From NCBI RefSeq assembly GCF_008831285.2, contig NC_045144.1, positions 2,420,001 to 2,484,000 on the forward strand: a DNA stretch of 64,000 nt, written 5' to 3'. This stretch comes from Nymphaea colorata (taxonomy: Eukaryota > Streptophyta > Magnoliopsida > Nymphaeales > Nymphaeaceae). How positions within the stretch are numbered: position 1 is the first letter of the stretch; every line of letters begins with the position of its first letter. Below, one piece after another: positions 12,420-23,189 of this stretch. The position numbers and the translations under genes are program-made. The notes under the pieces are model-generated. The model made no database searches and was not told the DNA's origin. It saw nothing but the letters and a program-made list of their open reading frames with translations.

Positions 12420-13370
12420 CCGATACTGGCCATTTTGAGGCCGATTCAGTGGTTCTTGACCCTCTTAAGCACGATTATGGTATCGGTTTATAAAATTTTG
12501 GTCTCTTTTGGGCCCATATCATTGAATTATTTGGTTTTGGATTTAATGTAGGGAAAATTTGTATGTAATTTGGTTTATGCATCAAGTTTTGGATTCATGT
12601 AAGGCAATTTTGTATGTGTCACATCATTGAATCATTTGGTTTTAGATTCAATGAATGACAAATTTTATATGTAAAATTTAATTCATGTATCATGTTTTGC
12701 ATGTTTTAAATTTGTGGGTGTACTTTAGATGAATATTTGGATTATGAATTTAATCTTTGGCCATGTCTGTTGTTTGAAATGACTAAGTTTGTATTTTATG
12801 TCGCCAAAGTGACCTCTGTTGTACAAATTTGCCTGTTTTGAACATTAGATGATAGTATACTTGATCCATGCGGGCAATGATCAACCCAAAGGAGGATTGT
12901 TGCTTGGTTAGGTTTAAGTATACAGGGCAATGAATATGTGATAATTTTTCAGGTTTCCATGTGAATAGCGAGTTAATCCAAAGATAGGCTCGTTGTTTGA
13001 CAAGGTTAATTATCTATATTCATTGTTGACCAAGAATACCACTTGCAGTTAGTATTTCAATCCAAAGATTGGATATTAACGTTGCACCGGTACCTTGTGA
13101 TGGGTTTTGGGCCATTGTATCTAAATTCATTTATATTTGTTGTTTCATCTTTGTACATATATTGATTGTGAGCACACTTTGGCTTGTTCTTTGTATAGTG
13201 AGTTCTGCTTATATGATATTTGCAAATTTTGAGTACTATTCATGATTTAAATTATTCGATTTTTATAAGTAAGAAAAGAAAGACTGTTAAGGAAGTTGCA
13301 GTTGACCAATCATCCGTTATGAAACAAAAGAAGCATAATGAATGCCTATCAGGCTTCTTTTTTTCTAAGG
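12420..13370 (+). other. Remainder of copia A leader / decayed gag
   Basis: AT-rich sequence without an open frame. At its 3' end a lysine-rich reading (KKRKTVKEVAVDQSSVMKQK) leads into the zinc-knuckle remnant, so the gag N-terminal and central regions appear to have been deleted. Confidence 0.5.
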
Positions 13371-13371
13371 T

Positions 13372-14080
13372 AAAGGTCATATGAAGGAGGATTGTACTGA
13401 GTATCACGCATGGTGTGAAATGAATGGTACATTTCTCACTTTGGTTTGTTCTGAGGTTAATTTAATTTCACTACCCAGAAACACTTGGTGGGTAGATTCA
13501 GGTACTACTACTCACATAAGTGTCTCTATGCAAGACAGCCTAAATTGTCAAACGCCAATTGATGCTAAAAGATTCATCTATGTGGGCGACAGCAAGAAGG
13601 CGAAGGTTGAAGCCGTAGCAGATTTTCGGTTATTCTTAAAGACTGGTTGTTGTTTGAATTTGACAGAAACTTATGTGGTACCGTCTTTTAGACGAAATTT
13701 GGTTTCTATTTTCTCACTGGATAAATTTGGTTATTATTGTTCATTTGGAGGAAATAAATTTAAGTAGTTTCTGCATTCAAATTTGAATTCCACTGGTTCT
13801 TTGTCTTGTAGCGATAACCTTTATTTGCTTGATACGGTTGCTTCATATAATGAAACCTTGCATGTTACGTTTAGTAGTACTAAAAGAAAATTAGCCAAAG
13901 AGAATTCAGCTATGTTATGGCATTGGCGCTTATGACATATCTCTGAAAAGAGAATATAAAGGCTTATGTCAAAAGGAATTCTTGAGTTCCTTGATTTTGC
14001 AAACTTTAATGTTTGCACTGATTGTATAAAGGGAAAATGAACAAACATTAAGGGGTTATAAGTTTTATAATCCATTCAGT
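13372..14080 (+). pseudogene. Copia A: zinc knuckle, protease and integrase HHCC remnants
   Basis: A partial CCHC knuckle (KGHMKEDC) is followed in one frame (13381-13767) by an aspartic-protease-like region with WWVDSGTTTHIS, close to the copia D-S-G-A/T-T-x-H motif. At about 13915-14040 a broken reading, LWHWRL..HISEKRI...CTDCIKGK, corresponds to the GAG-pre-integrase HHCC zinc-binding domain, with stops inside. The integrase catalytic core that should follow is absent; the next recognisable sequence is the start of reverse transcriptase. Confidence 0.8.
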
Positions 14081-14136
14081 AAGTCTTTCTTTGAAAAGAA
14101 AATGCTCATTTCTTTGAGGATATTGAGTTTGGGAAG

Positions 14137-14904
14137 GTGATCAGGTTAGAAACATTGCCTTTGAAGATGGACCTGAGTCTACTCTATTCAGATGAAGGCA
14201 ATGATGTCGATCTCCCTACTGGAGAACAAACTCAACAACCTCAAGAAAATCAAACAGAGGTGCCACTGAAGAGATCCACTAGAGAGAGGAGAAATACAAT
14301 TTCAAATGATTTTGTCTACCTCCAAGAACATGATGTTGATATGGGCTTAATAGAGGATGATCCTGTCAACCTCCAGCAAGCAATAAAGAGTTCTAAAATT
14401 CTTAAGTGGATAGATGTCATGAATGAGGAAATGAAGTCCATGATGGACAATGACGTATGGGAAGTTGTTCCCTTCCCTGAAGGTGTGAAACCCATTGGTT
14501 GTAAATGGATAATTAAAACCAAGAGGGATTCATTAGGTAACATCGAAAGGTATAAGGTACGTCTTGTCGCTAAGGGCTTTACTCAAAAGGAAGGCATTGA
14601 TTATACAGAGACTTTTTCTCCAGTTTTGTCGAAAGACTCTTTCAGAACTATAATGGTACTTGTAGCTCATTTTGACTTAGAGCTGCATCATATGGATGTT
14701 AAGACGGTGTTTCTAAATGGAGACATTGACGAAACGATATATATGGTGCAACCAGAAAACTTTGCTTCAGGTGATGCAAAGAAAATGGTCTGCAAACTCA
14801 AGAAATCCATCTATGGGCTAAAGCAAGATTCTTGTCAGTGGTATTACAAATTTCATCAAGTTATAGTTTCATTTGGCTTTGAAACTAATATGGTTAATGA
14901 ATGA
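14137..14904 (+). pseudogene. Copia A reverse transcriptase (N-terminal two thirds)
   Basis: About 255 open codons carry copia reverse-transcriptase landmarks: WIDVMNEEMKSM, WEVVPFPEGVKPIGCKWI, RYKVRLVAKGFTQKEGIDY, then TFSPV, MDVKTVFLNGDIDE and YGLKQ. The frame stops shortly after YGLKQ. The catalytic YVDD is represented further on at about 14945 by YVDN in a different frame, so both the frame and the second aspartate are lost. Similar to TNT1-type plant copia pol proteins. Confidence 0.88.
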
Positions 14905-14939
14905 GTATACCAAAACTTCAGTGGGGCAAATTTATCTTT

Positions 14940-15822
14940 CTGGTTTTATATGTCGATAATATATTCCTGGCAAGTAATGATGTGGGCATATTGCATGAAA
15001 CTAAGATTTTTTGTCAACAAAGTTTGACATGAATGATCTTAGTTGTGCATCTTTTGTATTGGGGATCCAAATATTTCGATATCGTTCTCGGGGTATTCTT
15101 GGATTATCACAAAAGACCTACATTGATAAGGTACTTCAGCGATATGACATGAAGGATTGCACCCCATGAAAGACTCCAGTTGCTAAAGGAGACAAGTTTA
15201 GTCTTAAACAGTGCCCTAAAAGTAAAATCGAATCTAAGAAAATGGAAAGGATTCTCTATTTGTCTGTTGTGGGAAGCCTTATGTATGTTCAGGTTTGTAC
15301 TCGTTTGGATATTGCATTTATCATTGGAATGTTAGGCAGATACTTAAGTGATCCTGGTATGGATCATTGGGAAGCAACCAAAAAGGTATTGAGGTACTTA
15401 CAAAGAACAAAAGGTTTTATGCTCACATACAGGAAGTCAGACCAGTGGGAGATCATTGGGTATTCAGATTCTGACTTTGCTGGGTGCCAAGATAATGGCA
15501 TTCAATCAGGTTTTGTGATTGCAGAATTTTGTCACGAGACTGCGCATTATGTATGGTATAAAAAGACCACTAAGGTTGTTGTGTGACAATAATTCAGCAG
15601 TCATGTACTCTTATAATAGCCACAGTTTGTCAAAGTCGAAGCACATCGACATTAAGTTTTTTGGTTGTTAAAGAGAGGATACAGAATGGTCAGGTGTCTT
15701 TAGAGCATATTGGGACAAACTCTATGATTACGGATCCGCTTACCAAGGGTTTAACACATAAGGTCTTTCACGAACATGTTGTTCATATGGGGGTGTTATC
15801 CTTGGATGATGTGCTGGTTTAG
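14940..15822 (+). pseudogene. Copia A reverse transcriptase end and RNase H remnants
   Basis: After the YVDN remnant, frames 15242-15586 and 15583-15822 give SVVGSLMYVQVCTRLDIAF, YSDSDFAGCQD, a DNNSAVMYS-like stretch around 15580-15610, then LSKSKHID and ITDPLTKGL. These are the connection and RNase H motifs of copia pol, in the right order but with frameshifts. The C-terminal DPLTKG motif confirms the 3' end of pol. Confidence 0.85.
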
Positions 15823-15829
15823 TGGGAGT

Positions 15830-16215
15830 TTGTATTTTGTTTGCTCTAATGTATGGACACGTATTCAGTTTTCTGCAGAATAAAGTTTAAAGTTCTTTGG
15901 TTTCATTCTGTATTTAGGTTTTGATCTCCATAAGGTTTTAAAGGTGGACCAGTTGAGAATAGACATGTTGTAATCACATTGCATGTAATTCTCATTCTAT
16001 ACATCCATATCAGATCTATGTCATTGATTATGTTAACATTTGTGATCATTGAAGGTTTAGCTAATTTTATTATAGTGAAAGCCGCTTTGGTTCTGTGTTG
16101 ATATGGTCATGGATGAGATTGGTGAAAATGACGTTTAATAAGATAGCAATTATGAGCTCCTAAGGTTTGTGTAATGTCTGAATGTATAAAGACATATTTG
16201 GCCCAAGTGGGAGAT
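15830..16215 (+). other. 3' untranslated region and purine tract of copia A
   Basis: Non-coding sequence between the pol stop and the 3' LTR. It ends with AAGTGGGAGAT (16205-16215), the likely polypurine tract that primes plus-strand synthesis. Confidence 0.7.
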
Positions 16216-16694
16216 TGTAAGATCATTTGGTGGGCCGACATATGTCTATGAGGAATTTCAAACATTATGGCTGTCTTAACGTAAATATCCACTTAAGTGA
16301 TTGCATTTTGGGATATTACGTCATTTTAGATGGTATGAGGTAATTTTGAAACGTATAGATACCAGTACGCAATTACGAACTCTTTGATGGGCAGAATTCG
16401 TAATTGTCCTCATTATAAAATGGTAGTGGTCCCTGGGGTCGTGCAATGGTTGCCTGAAACATTGGTTTCTAGGGTTTTCCTCTTCTCCATCTGAGAGAGA
16501 CCTCAAGCGCGCCGCAAAGACCCTGAAAGATCCTACCGCGATCTACCGTCCAGTTCTTCAGATGGATTCAGGTACGCTTCCGCTTTAAGTTTAAGGTTTT
16601 GTTTAATTCAATGATTTAGCATGAGCATGATCCTGTTTTGTTTAGGGCATATACGTTTGGTTTTGTGTATGCATGAAGGGGAGAAATCCCAACA
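16216..16694 (+). repeat. 3' LTR of copia A
   Basis: 479 bp, same length as the 5' LTR and without indels against it. Followed directly by the aaata target duplication. Confidence 0.93.
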
Positions 16695-16699
16695 AAATA

Positions 16700-17054
16700 A
16701 GCTTGTTATTCTCCTCTAATAGAGTCGCCTTTGAAAAGATCCACACATCCCCCATACCCTCTGGTACATCAACAACATACCTCCTTTTGGCGCAGCCATG
16801 CTTATGCCTAAGCCCTGCCAAACTCTGCTAGAGTCCTCCTCACTTCAAATTCAACCAGGATATCATCCTCCCCACTTATCTAACCAGAATTTAGCCGTCT
16901 GGCCGTTCCCAATTTTCCACCTTACTTTCACTTCCATTCTTCTCCACCCCGATCGAACTCTTTCAAGCCTACGATCCCCACCATGGCTTCCTTGTAGACC
17001 ATAACCTTTCCTGCCGCCCGTGTTGGTCATGCCCACGTTCGCATCTGTTTTCAC
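16700..17054 (-). mobile_element. LINE-like relic, right part
   Basis: On the minus strand, KVRWKIGNGQTAKFWLDKW matches the W.iGnG....FW.DkW pattern that lies between reverse transcriptase and the zf-RVT region in plant LINE ORF2. It is followed by a decayed frame running into the copia A junction at 16699. This is the upstream (5') portion of the minus-strand relic continued at 9700-10630. Confidence 0.5.
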
Positions 17055-17149
17055 CGTGCATGTATTTCACCTGCATGTAAACGGGAGATTGTCCATTGAA
17101 AGATGGATCGAGGTGTAACCCATCATTACTGGACCCAGTACTCAAGATC

Positions 17150-17995
17150 CAACATACACTCCGCAGTTGGGCTGCACCAACGAGTTGAGCCAACTTGAGC
17201 TCGACTTGAACTGCACAAACTCGATTCATTTATAAATGAGGATTCGGATTTCAAATGTGTGCTTGAAATGTTAAATGAGTCGAAGCTAGAGTTGTAATAA
17301 CTCAGACTTGTTTAAACTCGGCTCGACTAAATAATGAATGTTGACTAATAATGAAAAAATAGTTAAATGAGTAGCAAGTAAACTAGCTAACAAGTTAAAA
17401 AAAAACGACACATGCTTAACATAAACGAGTTAAACAAGTTGAATTCGAGCTCGACGTTACATCATCGAGTCAACCTCGAGCTTGGCCTATCGAGCTCGAC
17501 TCAAGTTTGAATCGAATCCAAGCTCGAGTTTTCTGAGGAGAGTCGAGCTCGAGCTGGCCTACTCCAGCTCGACTCGGCTCGTGTCTAGACATGTTCAAGG
17601 AGTCGAGCCAACTCAGGCTCAGCTCTCGTGTGTAGAAATGTTCAACGAGTCAAGCCAATTCAGGTTCGACTCGAACTTAATGTTAAATGAATCCAATCGA
17701 GTTTAATTGAGTCAAGTTCGAGTTAGATGAACTCTGATTCAATTAAACTCGATTAGATTCATTTAACATTAATACTTATTTTTATAATTTCAAACACTAA
17801 ACTGGCTTAAGTAAAAATATTAAAAGTTTAAACATAAAATATATATTAAATAACGCAAAGCTTAACCGAGTCGAGCTTTGAGGTTGAGCTACTCCTCTCT
17901 TAAGCAAGTCGAGCTTGAAGTCACGTCGTAAAGCTCGAGTCGAGTCGAATCGAGTTATATGTAGCTTGAGTAGAGTCGAGTTATATGGGCCTTAA
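17150..17995. repeat. GAGCTCGA/GAGTCGAG-rich repetitive element
   Basis: Motifs such as gagctcgac, gagtcgag, gttgagcc and aactcgac recur on both strands across about 850 bases. The core (17677-17772) is a large hairpin. Clusters of this kind are typical of decayed non-autonomous DNA elements in plants. I could not define terminal repeats or a target duplication. It ends about 250 bases before the start codon of the PPR gene, so it makes up much of that gene's upstream region. Confidence 0.6.
17677..17772. repeat. Long inverted repeat (hairpin), arms about 38 bp
   Basis: The arm at 17677-17714 (contains taaatgaatccaatcgagtt) is the reverse complement of 17735-17772 with about two mismatches. 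The 20-base loop itself holds a gagtt/aactc mini-stem. The arms are too long and too well matched to be chance. Confidence 0.88.
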
Positions 17996-18118
17996 ATACT
18001 CGAATAGCGGGAGGGAGCTCGTGTTTGGGCTTCCTCCCATCCCTCAGCGCCCGCTAGAGAAGTCTGGTAATCCTTCCTGCTTCGTGGCGCAGAGGGAGGG
18101 AGCGAAAAAGGAGGAAGA

Positions 18119-18130
18119 GGATAAAAGGCG
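18119..18130 (+). promoter_or_regulatory. Possible TATA-like element of the PPR gene
   Basis: ATAAAAGG lies about 120 bases before the ATG at 18245. Spacing is plausible for a short 5' UTR but there is no other support. Confidence 0.25.
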
Positions 18131-18244
18131 GCGATTGCCGGAGAAAAGCCAGCGAACCTCCACACAGTTCTGAACGAGCAGAGCGTCTTTTTTCTTTTTG
18201 GAGTCTCGTATTGGCATTAGCGGCACGGTAAAGAGATAGAGGAG

Positions 18245-18520
18245 ATGGGAATGAGGCGTTTCCTGAGGTTCGGCGTCCAGCGCGCGTTCTCCTCCTCCTA
18301 CCCGTCCTCGAGCCCGAGCTTGTCCATATGGAGGGGGAAGAGGAAGGAGATGGGAAAAGAAGGGCTGATGGTTGTCCAGGAAATGAAGCGTCTGCAGAAC
18401 TCCCCTCCCGAGCGCCTTCAGTCCTTCATCAAATCCCGCGTCTCTCGCCTCCTCAAATCCGACCTCCTGGCTGTGCTAGCCGAGTTCCAAAGACAAGACA
18501 ACGTCTCCCTCTGCCTCATG
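18245..18520 (+). CDS. PPR gene exon 1
   Basis: 92 codons ending ...SLCLM, followed by the donor GTTCGT at 18521. It encodes the presumptive transit peptide and the first helical region. Confidence 0.88.
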
Positions 18521-20223
18521 GTTCGTCCTTCTTCCCCCTTCAACCTTTTTCTTCTTCCATCTTGTCACCCCTTCTCTGCTATTTGTCATACTTCAATTTT
18601 TTGTTTTACTTTTTTTCCCTTAGTGGCTTCAGCAATCGGTACTTTGTTTGCCATTCAGTTATTTCCTCGTTCCCGTAGTGGGCTTTCCAACATTTAGCTA
18701 ATTTCTTGATTATTGTCGTATGTGCCCGGTCTCTTGATTCTTATCCCCGGTCCCTGTTGATGGTCTAAAATATTTTCTTTATGCTAATACACCAAATGAA
18801 GGAAATCCCATTTGGTTGAATCTGTTTCTTTTAATACGATGTGATCTTGAGATTGAGGAATATGGTGCTTGAAATCAAGGAAGCAATCATACGAGAAAGT
18901 TTAAAATGATGATGTTTCTAAGGTCTGCTCAGTTCTAGGAACAAATCTTAGAATAAGGCTTGGAGAAATGAACAAGGTATTTTCAGGCTCAGTTCATCAC
19001 TAGCCGAGCCCGAGTCATTTAGTAGTGAAAACTGCTTGTTCAGGCTTGCCTCATGAACTGTTCGGTTTATATAACAAGCTGACCTTAAATTGATTCAAGC
19101 TAGATGTTGAGGTTGTGAGTGCAATTTAACAATGAGATGGAATGTGAATGATTGATATTGAAATCGTTGGTTGAGTTTTGCTCATGTGTATATATGAATT
19201 GGTATACATTTAAATATAAGTAATTGGGAAATTAAGGGTTACGATTCTGCTTTTTACAACATTGGGTGCTGGAATGAGGTTCTATGAGCTTTCAATGTTA
19301 TCTGCCTTTGAAAAGCACTTCTAAAACTATAGAGGAAGTTTCTCAGTGGCCATAGATTTGCTCTTTTGTCACAAGTCATAGTTCACATAGCTGCTTAAAA
19401 CAGACCTACGCGGTCACATGAGAAGAAATGTACCTTCTCTTTGGTCAAACAAGGAAGCTCCCCCTTCCAAGAAGAAATCCACCTTCTGTTTTCCCAATAG
19501 AGGCTTTTTCTGTGGATGTTCTTTTCCAGTAGATCTAAAAGAGTCTTCTTTCAAAGTAACTCATGCATTTTTTTCTCTGTAAAAGCTGTCAGAAACATGC
19601 GATAACCATCCGTATTCAGATTAACATAAATCCACACTGTCTATCCTGTCTGTCTGTCGTGCATCCTATGTTCTATAGTCTCAAAAGTGTTTGATCTTCT
19701 CATGAAGGGTGAGAATTCTTGGTTTCAACCCCAATCCCATTCCCCAGTAGAACTTTGTCTATGTGCATCACACGTAGGCTTGTGTGTATGCATGTCTGTG
19801 TACTTTAAGCTAATGATGCTGACATATTGATAGCAGGTTTATGAATTGGTACGCAAGGAGATATGGTACAAGCCAGACATGTTCTTTTACAGAGACATGC
19901 TTATGATGTTGGCGCAAAATAAGCAGGCTGAAAAGCTAATGCAAGTTTGGGAAGATTCCAAGAGGGAGAAGGTCCATTTTGATCAGCATACCTATGGTGA
20001 CATAATAAGGTGCTTGTTGGACAACAATCTACCTTCTCAAGCAATGGTATTTTACAGTGAGATGAAAGAATCCCCTGAACCACCCTTGTCGTTGCCTTAC
20101 CGTGTAATCCTGAAAGGCCTTGTACCGTATCCTGAATTAAGGGAAAAAGTAAAAGAAGATTTCTTGGAGCTTTTCCCTGGTATGTTTATATATGATCCGC
20201 CAGATGGTTTAACTGACAATTAA
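18245..20223 (+). CDS. Small PPR protein, THA8-like / At1g62350 type (two exons)
   Basis: Joining 18245-18520 and 19837-20223 gives an open frame of about 220 residues in phase 0, with GT...AG at the intron ends. Residues 1-27 (MGMRRFLRFGVQRAFSSSYP...) are rich in R and S and lack acidic residues, as in mitochondrial or plastid transit peptides. The body (RQDNVSLCLM-VYELVRKEIWYKPD, FFYRDMLMMLAQNKQ, FDQHTYGDIIRCLLDNN, ILKGLVPYPELREKVKEDF, FLELFPGMFIYDPPDG) matches, from memory of the family, the short plant PPR proteins related to THYLAKOID ASSEMBLY 8; THA8 itself binds RNA and helps splice chloroplast group II introns. It has only a few PPR-like helical pairs and no E or DYW extension, as usual for this group. 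Start chosen at the first ATG giving the targeting-like N-terminus. No damage is visible, so it is probably functional. The precise RNA target is unknown. Confidence 0.9.
18521..19836 (+). other. PPR gene intron (1316 bp)
   Basis: Starts GT, ends TAGCAG before VYELVRKE. No transposon or other gene is visible inside it. Confidence 0.85.
19837..20223 (+). CDS. PPR gene exon 2
   Basis: 128 codons plus TAA, with the conserved VYELVRKEIWYKPD start and the family's C-terminal ELFPGMFIYDPPDG. Confidence 0.92.
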   Translation, partial: VYELVRKEIWYKPDMFFYRDMLMMLAQNKQAEKLMQVWEDSKREKVHFDQHTYGDIIRCLLDNNLPSQAMVFYSEMKESPEPPLSLPYRVILKGLVPYPELREKVKEDFLELFPGMFIYDPPDGLTDN

Positions 20224-21600
20224 TGGATTTTTCTCTTTTGGGGTGATCGCTGACGAGAAATCTCCTTCTTATATTCCTGCTGATGCTATTGCCTGCCACC
20301 TTAAGGTTTATGTTTACTTTCATGAGAAACTTGTTCTTCTTTTTTCACTTTTGCCCTTTGTGGAAGCTTTCTGTTTAAGAAGTTTATCCGTCAAGGTTAG
20401 TGAGCCTGATATAAAGGTTGACAGCAGACTGCAAGGATACAGCGCAGAAGTGTGAAGCTCTGCGTTAGTATAGTACGTACTGTCACCAAAAACGCCGTTT
20501 CTTTAAAAAAAAACACGTATTATATGTCAAAAATACCTCTGTCGTATAATATTCGTATTATACGTTTTTTTTCCTTTGTTTCCGTTTTTTGATGTTTTTT
20601 TATTAATTTTTCATTTTTTATAATTTTTAAGATGTATTAAATGTTTAAATTTTTTAAAAAAATTAGGAACTTTTCCCGTTTTATTCTCGAGATATAAAAC
20701 TTTGTCGTATTATACCTGTCTTTTTCCTCACTGTTTAATACCCAAGGAATGAAAAGATTGCGATTGCTTGCTTAATTGCTTTATAAAAAAAGGTTGCCCT
20801 TGAAAAGAATGAGCTAAAACTAACATCCAAATAAATTGACAATAAATAAATTGACAATAAATTCACCAGAGCAGCTCTGCCAGAAATAAATTGACCGCCT
20901 GGAAGGGATAGAATTACTTGAAAAATAACTCTTCTTACACATGAAATTCTTCCTCCAGCTTAAATAAATGAATTTTTAGGCAGGGTACAGGAGAAAAATG
21001 GATGCTAATAAAATCGCATGGTATTCAGAATTTCATGAGAAGGTTAACAAAAAGGTAAACCTTTAGAGGGTGTTTGGATGGACCATTCATCTAACCCAAT
21101 TTTCTACAAATTGGGTTTTATAAATTTTTTAATGAGTTTTAAAAACTTGATTTGTTTGTTTGGTTGGCAACTTGTTTACATGTAAAGTTTTGTTATCAAA
21201 TCTTACATGCAGTACTCACCTCTATTTTTTTGTGCAGGATTTCCAGAGACGGGACCTAACCTGTCAACGAGGTATGACCGTCCTTAATACCTTAAATAGG
21301 GATAAGGACTAGACCAAAATGTTCTATTTCTTAAGTCTAAAATGTTATCTAAAACATAAAAAAGCAAACATACCTTAATTTTGGAATCATGCATGTTTTA
21401 AAATTTAATTACATTTTAGAAGTGGATTGATGAATAAGAAAAAATTAAACTTGACGTATATTCATGTCTAGATCATCATAGATCAATGCAAATCAGAATC
21501 CTAGATCTAAAATGACATATGCAAAACTAGGTCAAGTAAACTTTGAGTCCGGTCTCTACTAGGACCAGGGTATAGGAGATTAACCTAGTAGGGAGATTTG
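20224..21600. other. Downstream of PPR gene; diverged dispersed repeat
   Basis: 20224-20460 is the likely 3' UTR region; 20500-20720 is very T-rich. About 21170-21600 resembles 26350-26820 in order and wording of several segments (catgtaaa.tttt, cttacatgca, gatc.atgcaa, actaggtcaagtaaact), so both look like old copies of one dispersed repeat. Confidence 0.45.
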
Positions 21601-21609
21601 AATCCGAAT

Positions 21610-22110
21610 CTAAAAATTGAGATTAGGATATGAAGGAGTCTTGTTCTAAATTTGAAATAGATCGTATCATGTTATGGAAATTCATGATCCAAAATCTAAG
21701 GTTTGAGAGTGAAATCTAATATCCAAGATCTAAGATTTGAGATCCAAAACCTGAGATAAAAATCCATAATCTAATGCTTGAGATCTCTTAAATCCAAAAT
21801 CCAACATCCAACATCCGAAATCCAAATTTTGAAACCTAAAATCTGATATCGAAAATCCATAATCTAGGATTCAAGACTCTAAATCCAATATCATGATCTG
21901 AAATTTATTATTCAAGACTCATTAGATGAAACCTAATCCAAAATCCGAAGTCCAAGATCCAAAATCTAATATTCAAAATCTAAAATCCAAGATCTAGAAC
22001 CTGAAAATCTGAGGTTTGTGATCCAAAATCCATGATCCCATGTTTAAAAACTAAGATCCAAAATCCAATGCCCGATATCTAAAATGCAAGATCCATAATC
22101 AGAAATGAAA
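21610..22110. repeat. Degenerate atccaaaatctaag minisatellite
   Basis: Variants of aaaatccaagatct, aatctaagattt and gatccaaaa recur throughout about 500 bases with a loose 10-20-base spacing and many substitutions. There is no coding frame. Confidence 0.75.
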
Positions 22111-22429
22111 GGATTGAGTGACTTTCCCGTATGCATCTTTGGAAATGTAAATGCGCCTCTTACCATTGACTGCCTTCCATTCCAGTGGTGGAATGTCTTC
22201 CTCAAGTTTGAGCATCCACTACCAACGCCCAAGTCCGTTGCATTCTTTGGCCAGTAGCTAGTGGTCTCGCGATTCTGCGTCCCAAACATCAACTGCTTCT
22301 GGCGGGGGCCATGTTCTTTATTCTCTTCCACCTCCCGCATCGAATGGAACTCCTTCATCCCGGGAGCATTCGCCTACTCTTCACCCTTCCCAGGTCTCCC
22401 TCACCAGCGCATTGACACGTTCCCCGTCG

Positions 22430-22912
22430 GAGAGTATGGGTACGGGGGTACGGCTACTGATACGGCTATTGGTACGACGTTTTCATAAATCTTAGTCACA
22501 ACAAAAATGTTCATTTTCATTTTGATAAAAAGCTTCAATGAAAATGCCAACAAAAAGAGGTTACAAGTAAAAAAAACTTTATTTTAGTTATAATATCGTT
22601 TGGATCTGGTTTCAGATCATGAAAATGTCAACAAAAAGAGGTTTCAAGTCAAAAAAAACAAAAAAAATATATTTTAGTTATAATATAATTTGGATCTGGT
22701 TTCGGATCATGAAAATGCCAACAAAAAGAGGCTACAAGTAAAAAAAAAACAAAAAACAAAAAACTTTAGTTTAGTTATAATACAGTTTAGATCTAGTTTC
22801 AATCTGAAACCAGATCCAAACGTACCATGCCGTACCACCGTACAGGTACTGCCGTACTAATGTAATGTACCGGTACTGGTACGCCACCAAAAGTGGCGTA
22901 CCACTGTGACAG
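22430..22912. repeat. GTACGG-flanked element with a threefold ~85-bp internal repeat
   Basis: Two GGTACG/GTACCG-rich ends (about 22434-22480 and 22823-22910) flank three tandem units at about 22535-22800. Each unit starts gaaaatg.caacaaaaagag and ends with tagttataat...tttggatctggttt. The right end contains a short inverted copy of the atctggtttc motif. The arrangement suggests a small non-autonomous transposon, but no target duplication was confirmed. Confidence 0.6.
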
Positions 22913-23189
22913 CCCAGTGGCCAGCGTCTCCATCTTCTATGACAATCCTGTCCAAACGCACCAAACCCTAGCACACGCTTTTCTCACCCATTGTATGCCC
23001 TATGTATAGGAAGATTTTGAATTCCTTGAAGCTTTTGACAAGATTATGTCAACGATGAGTTTGGATTTTTCATCTACCATTTTGGGCGAACTTGGTTTAT
23101 TACTAGAAGAGAATCTCTAAAGATATGGACTCTTTTTACCTAAAAATTTTCTAGTGTCTCACGTCCTTACATTAAACCCTTGTATTCTG

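Larger units (their letters stand above)
10636..16694 (+). mobile_element. Copia LTR retrotransposon A (defective, 6059 bp)
   Basis: The element starts TGTAAGATC and ends CCCAACA, and is bounded by a perfect 5-bp target duplication, aaata (10631-10635 and 16695-16699). Order: LTR, Met-tRNA primer site, 2.2-kb leader, remnants of the gag zinc knuckle, protease, the integrase HHCC region, reverse transcriptase and RNase H, purine tract, LTR. The PR-INT-RT-RH order is that of Ty1/copia. Most of gag and the integrase catalytic core are missing and pol is broken, so the element cannot move by itself. By hand count the two LTRs differ at 17 of 479 positions, mostly transitions, so it is not very old. 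It is inserted in a LINE-like relic. Confidence 0.93.
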
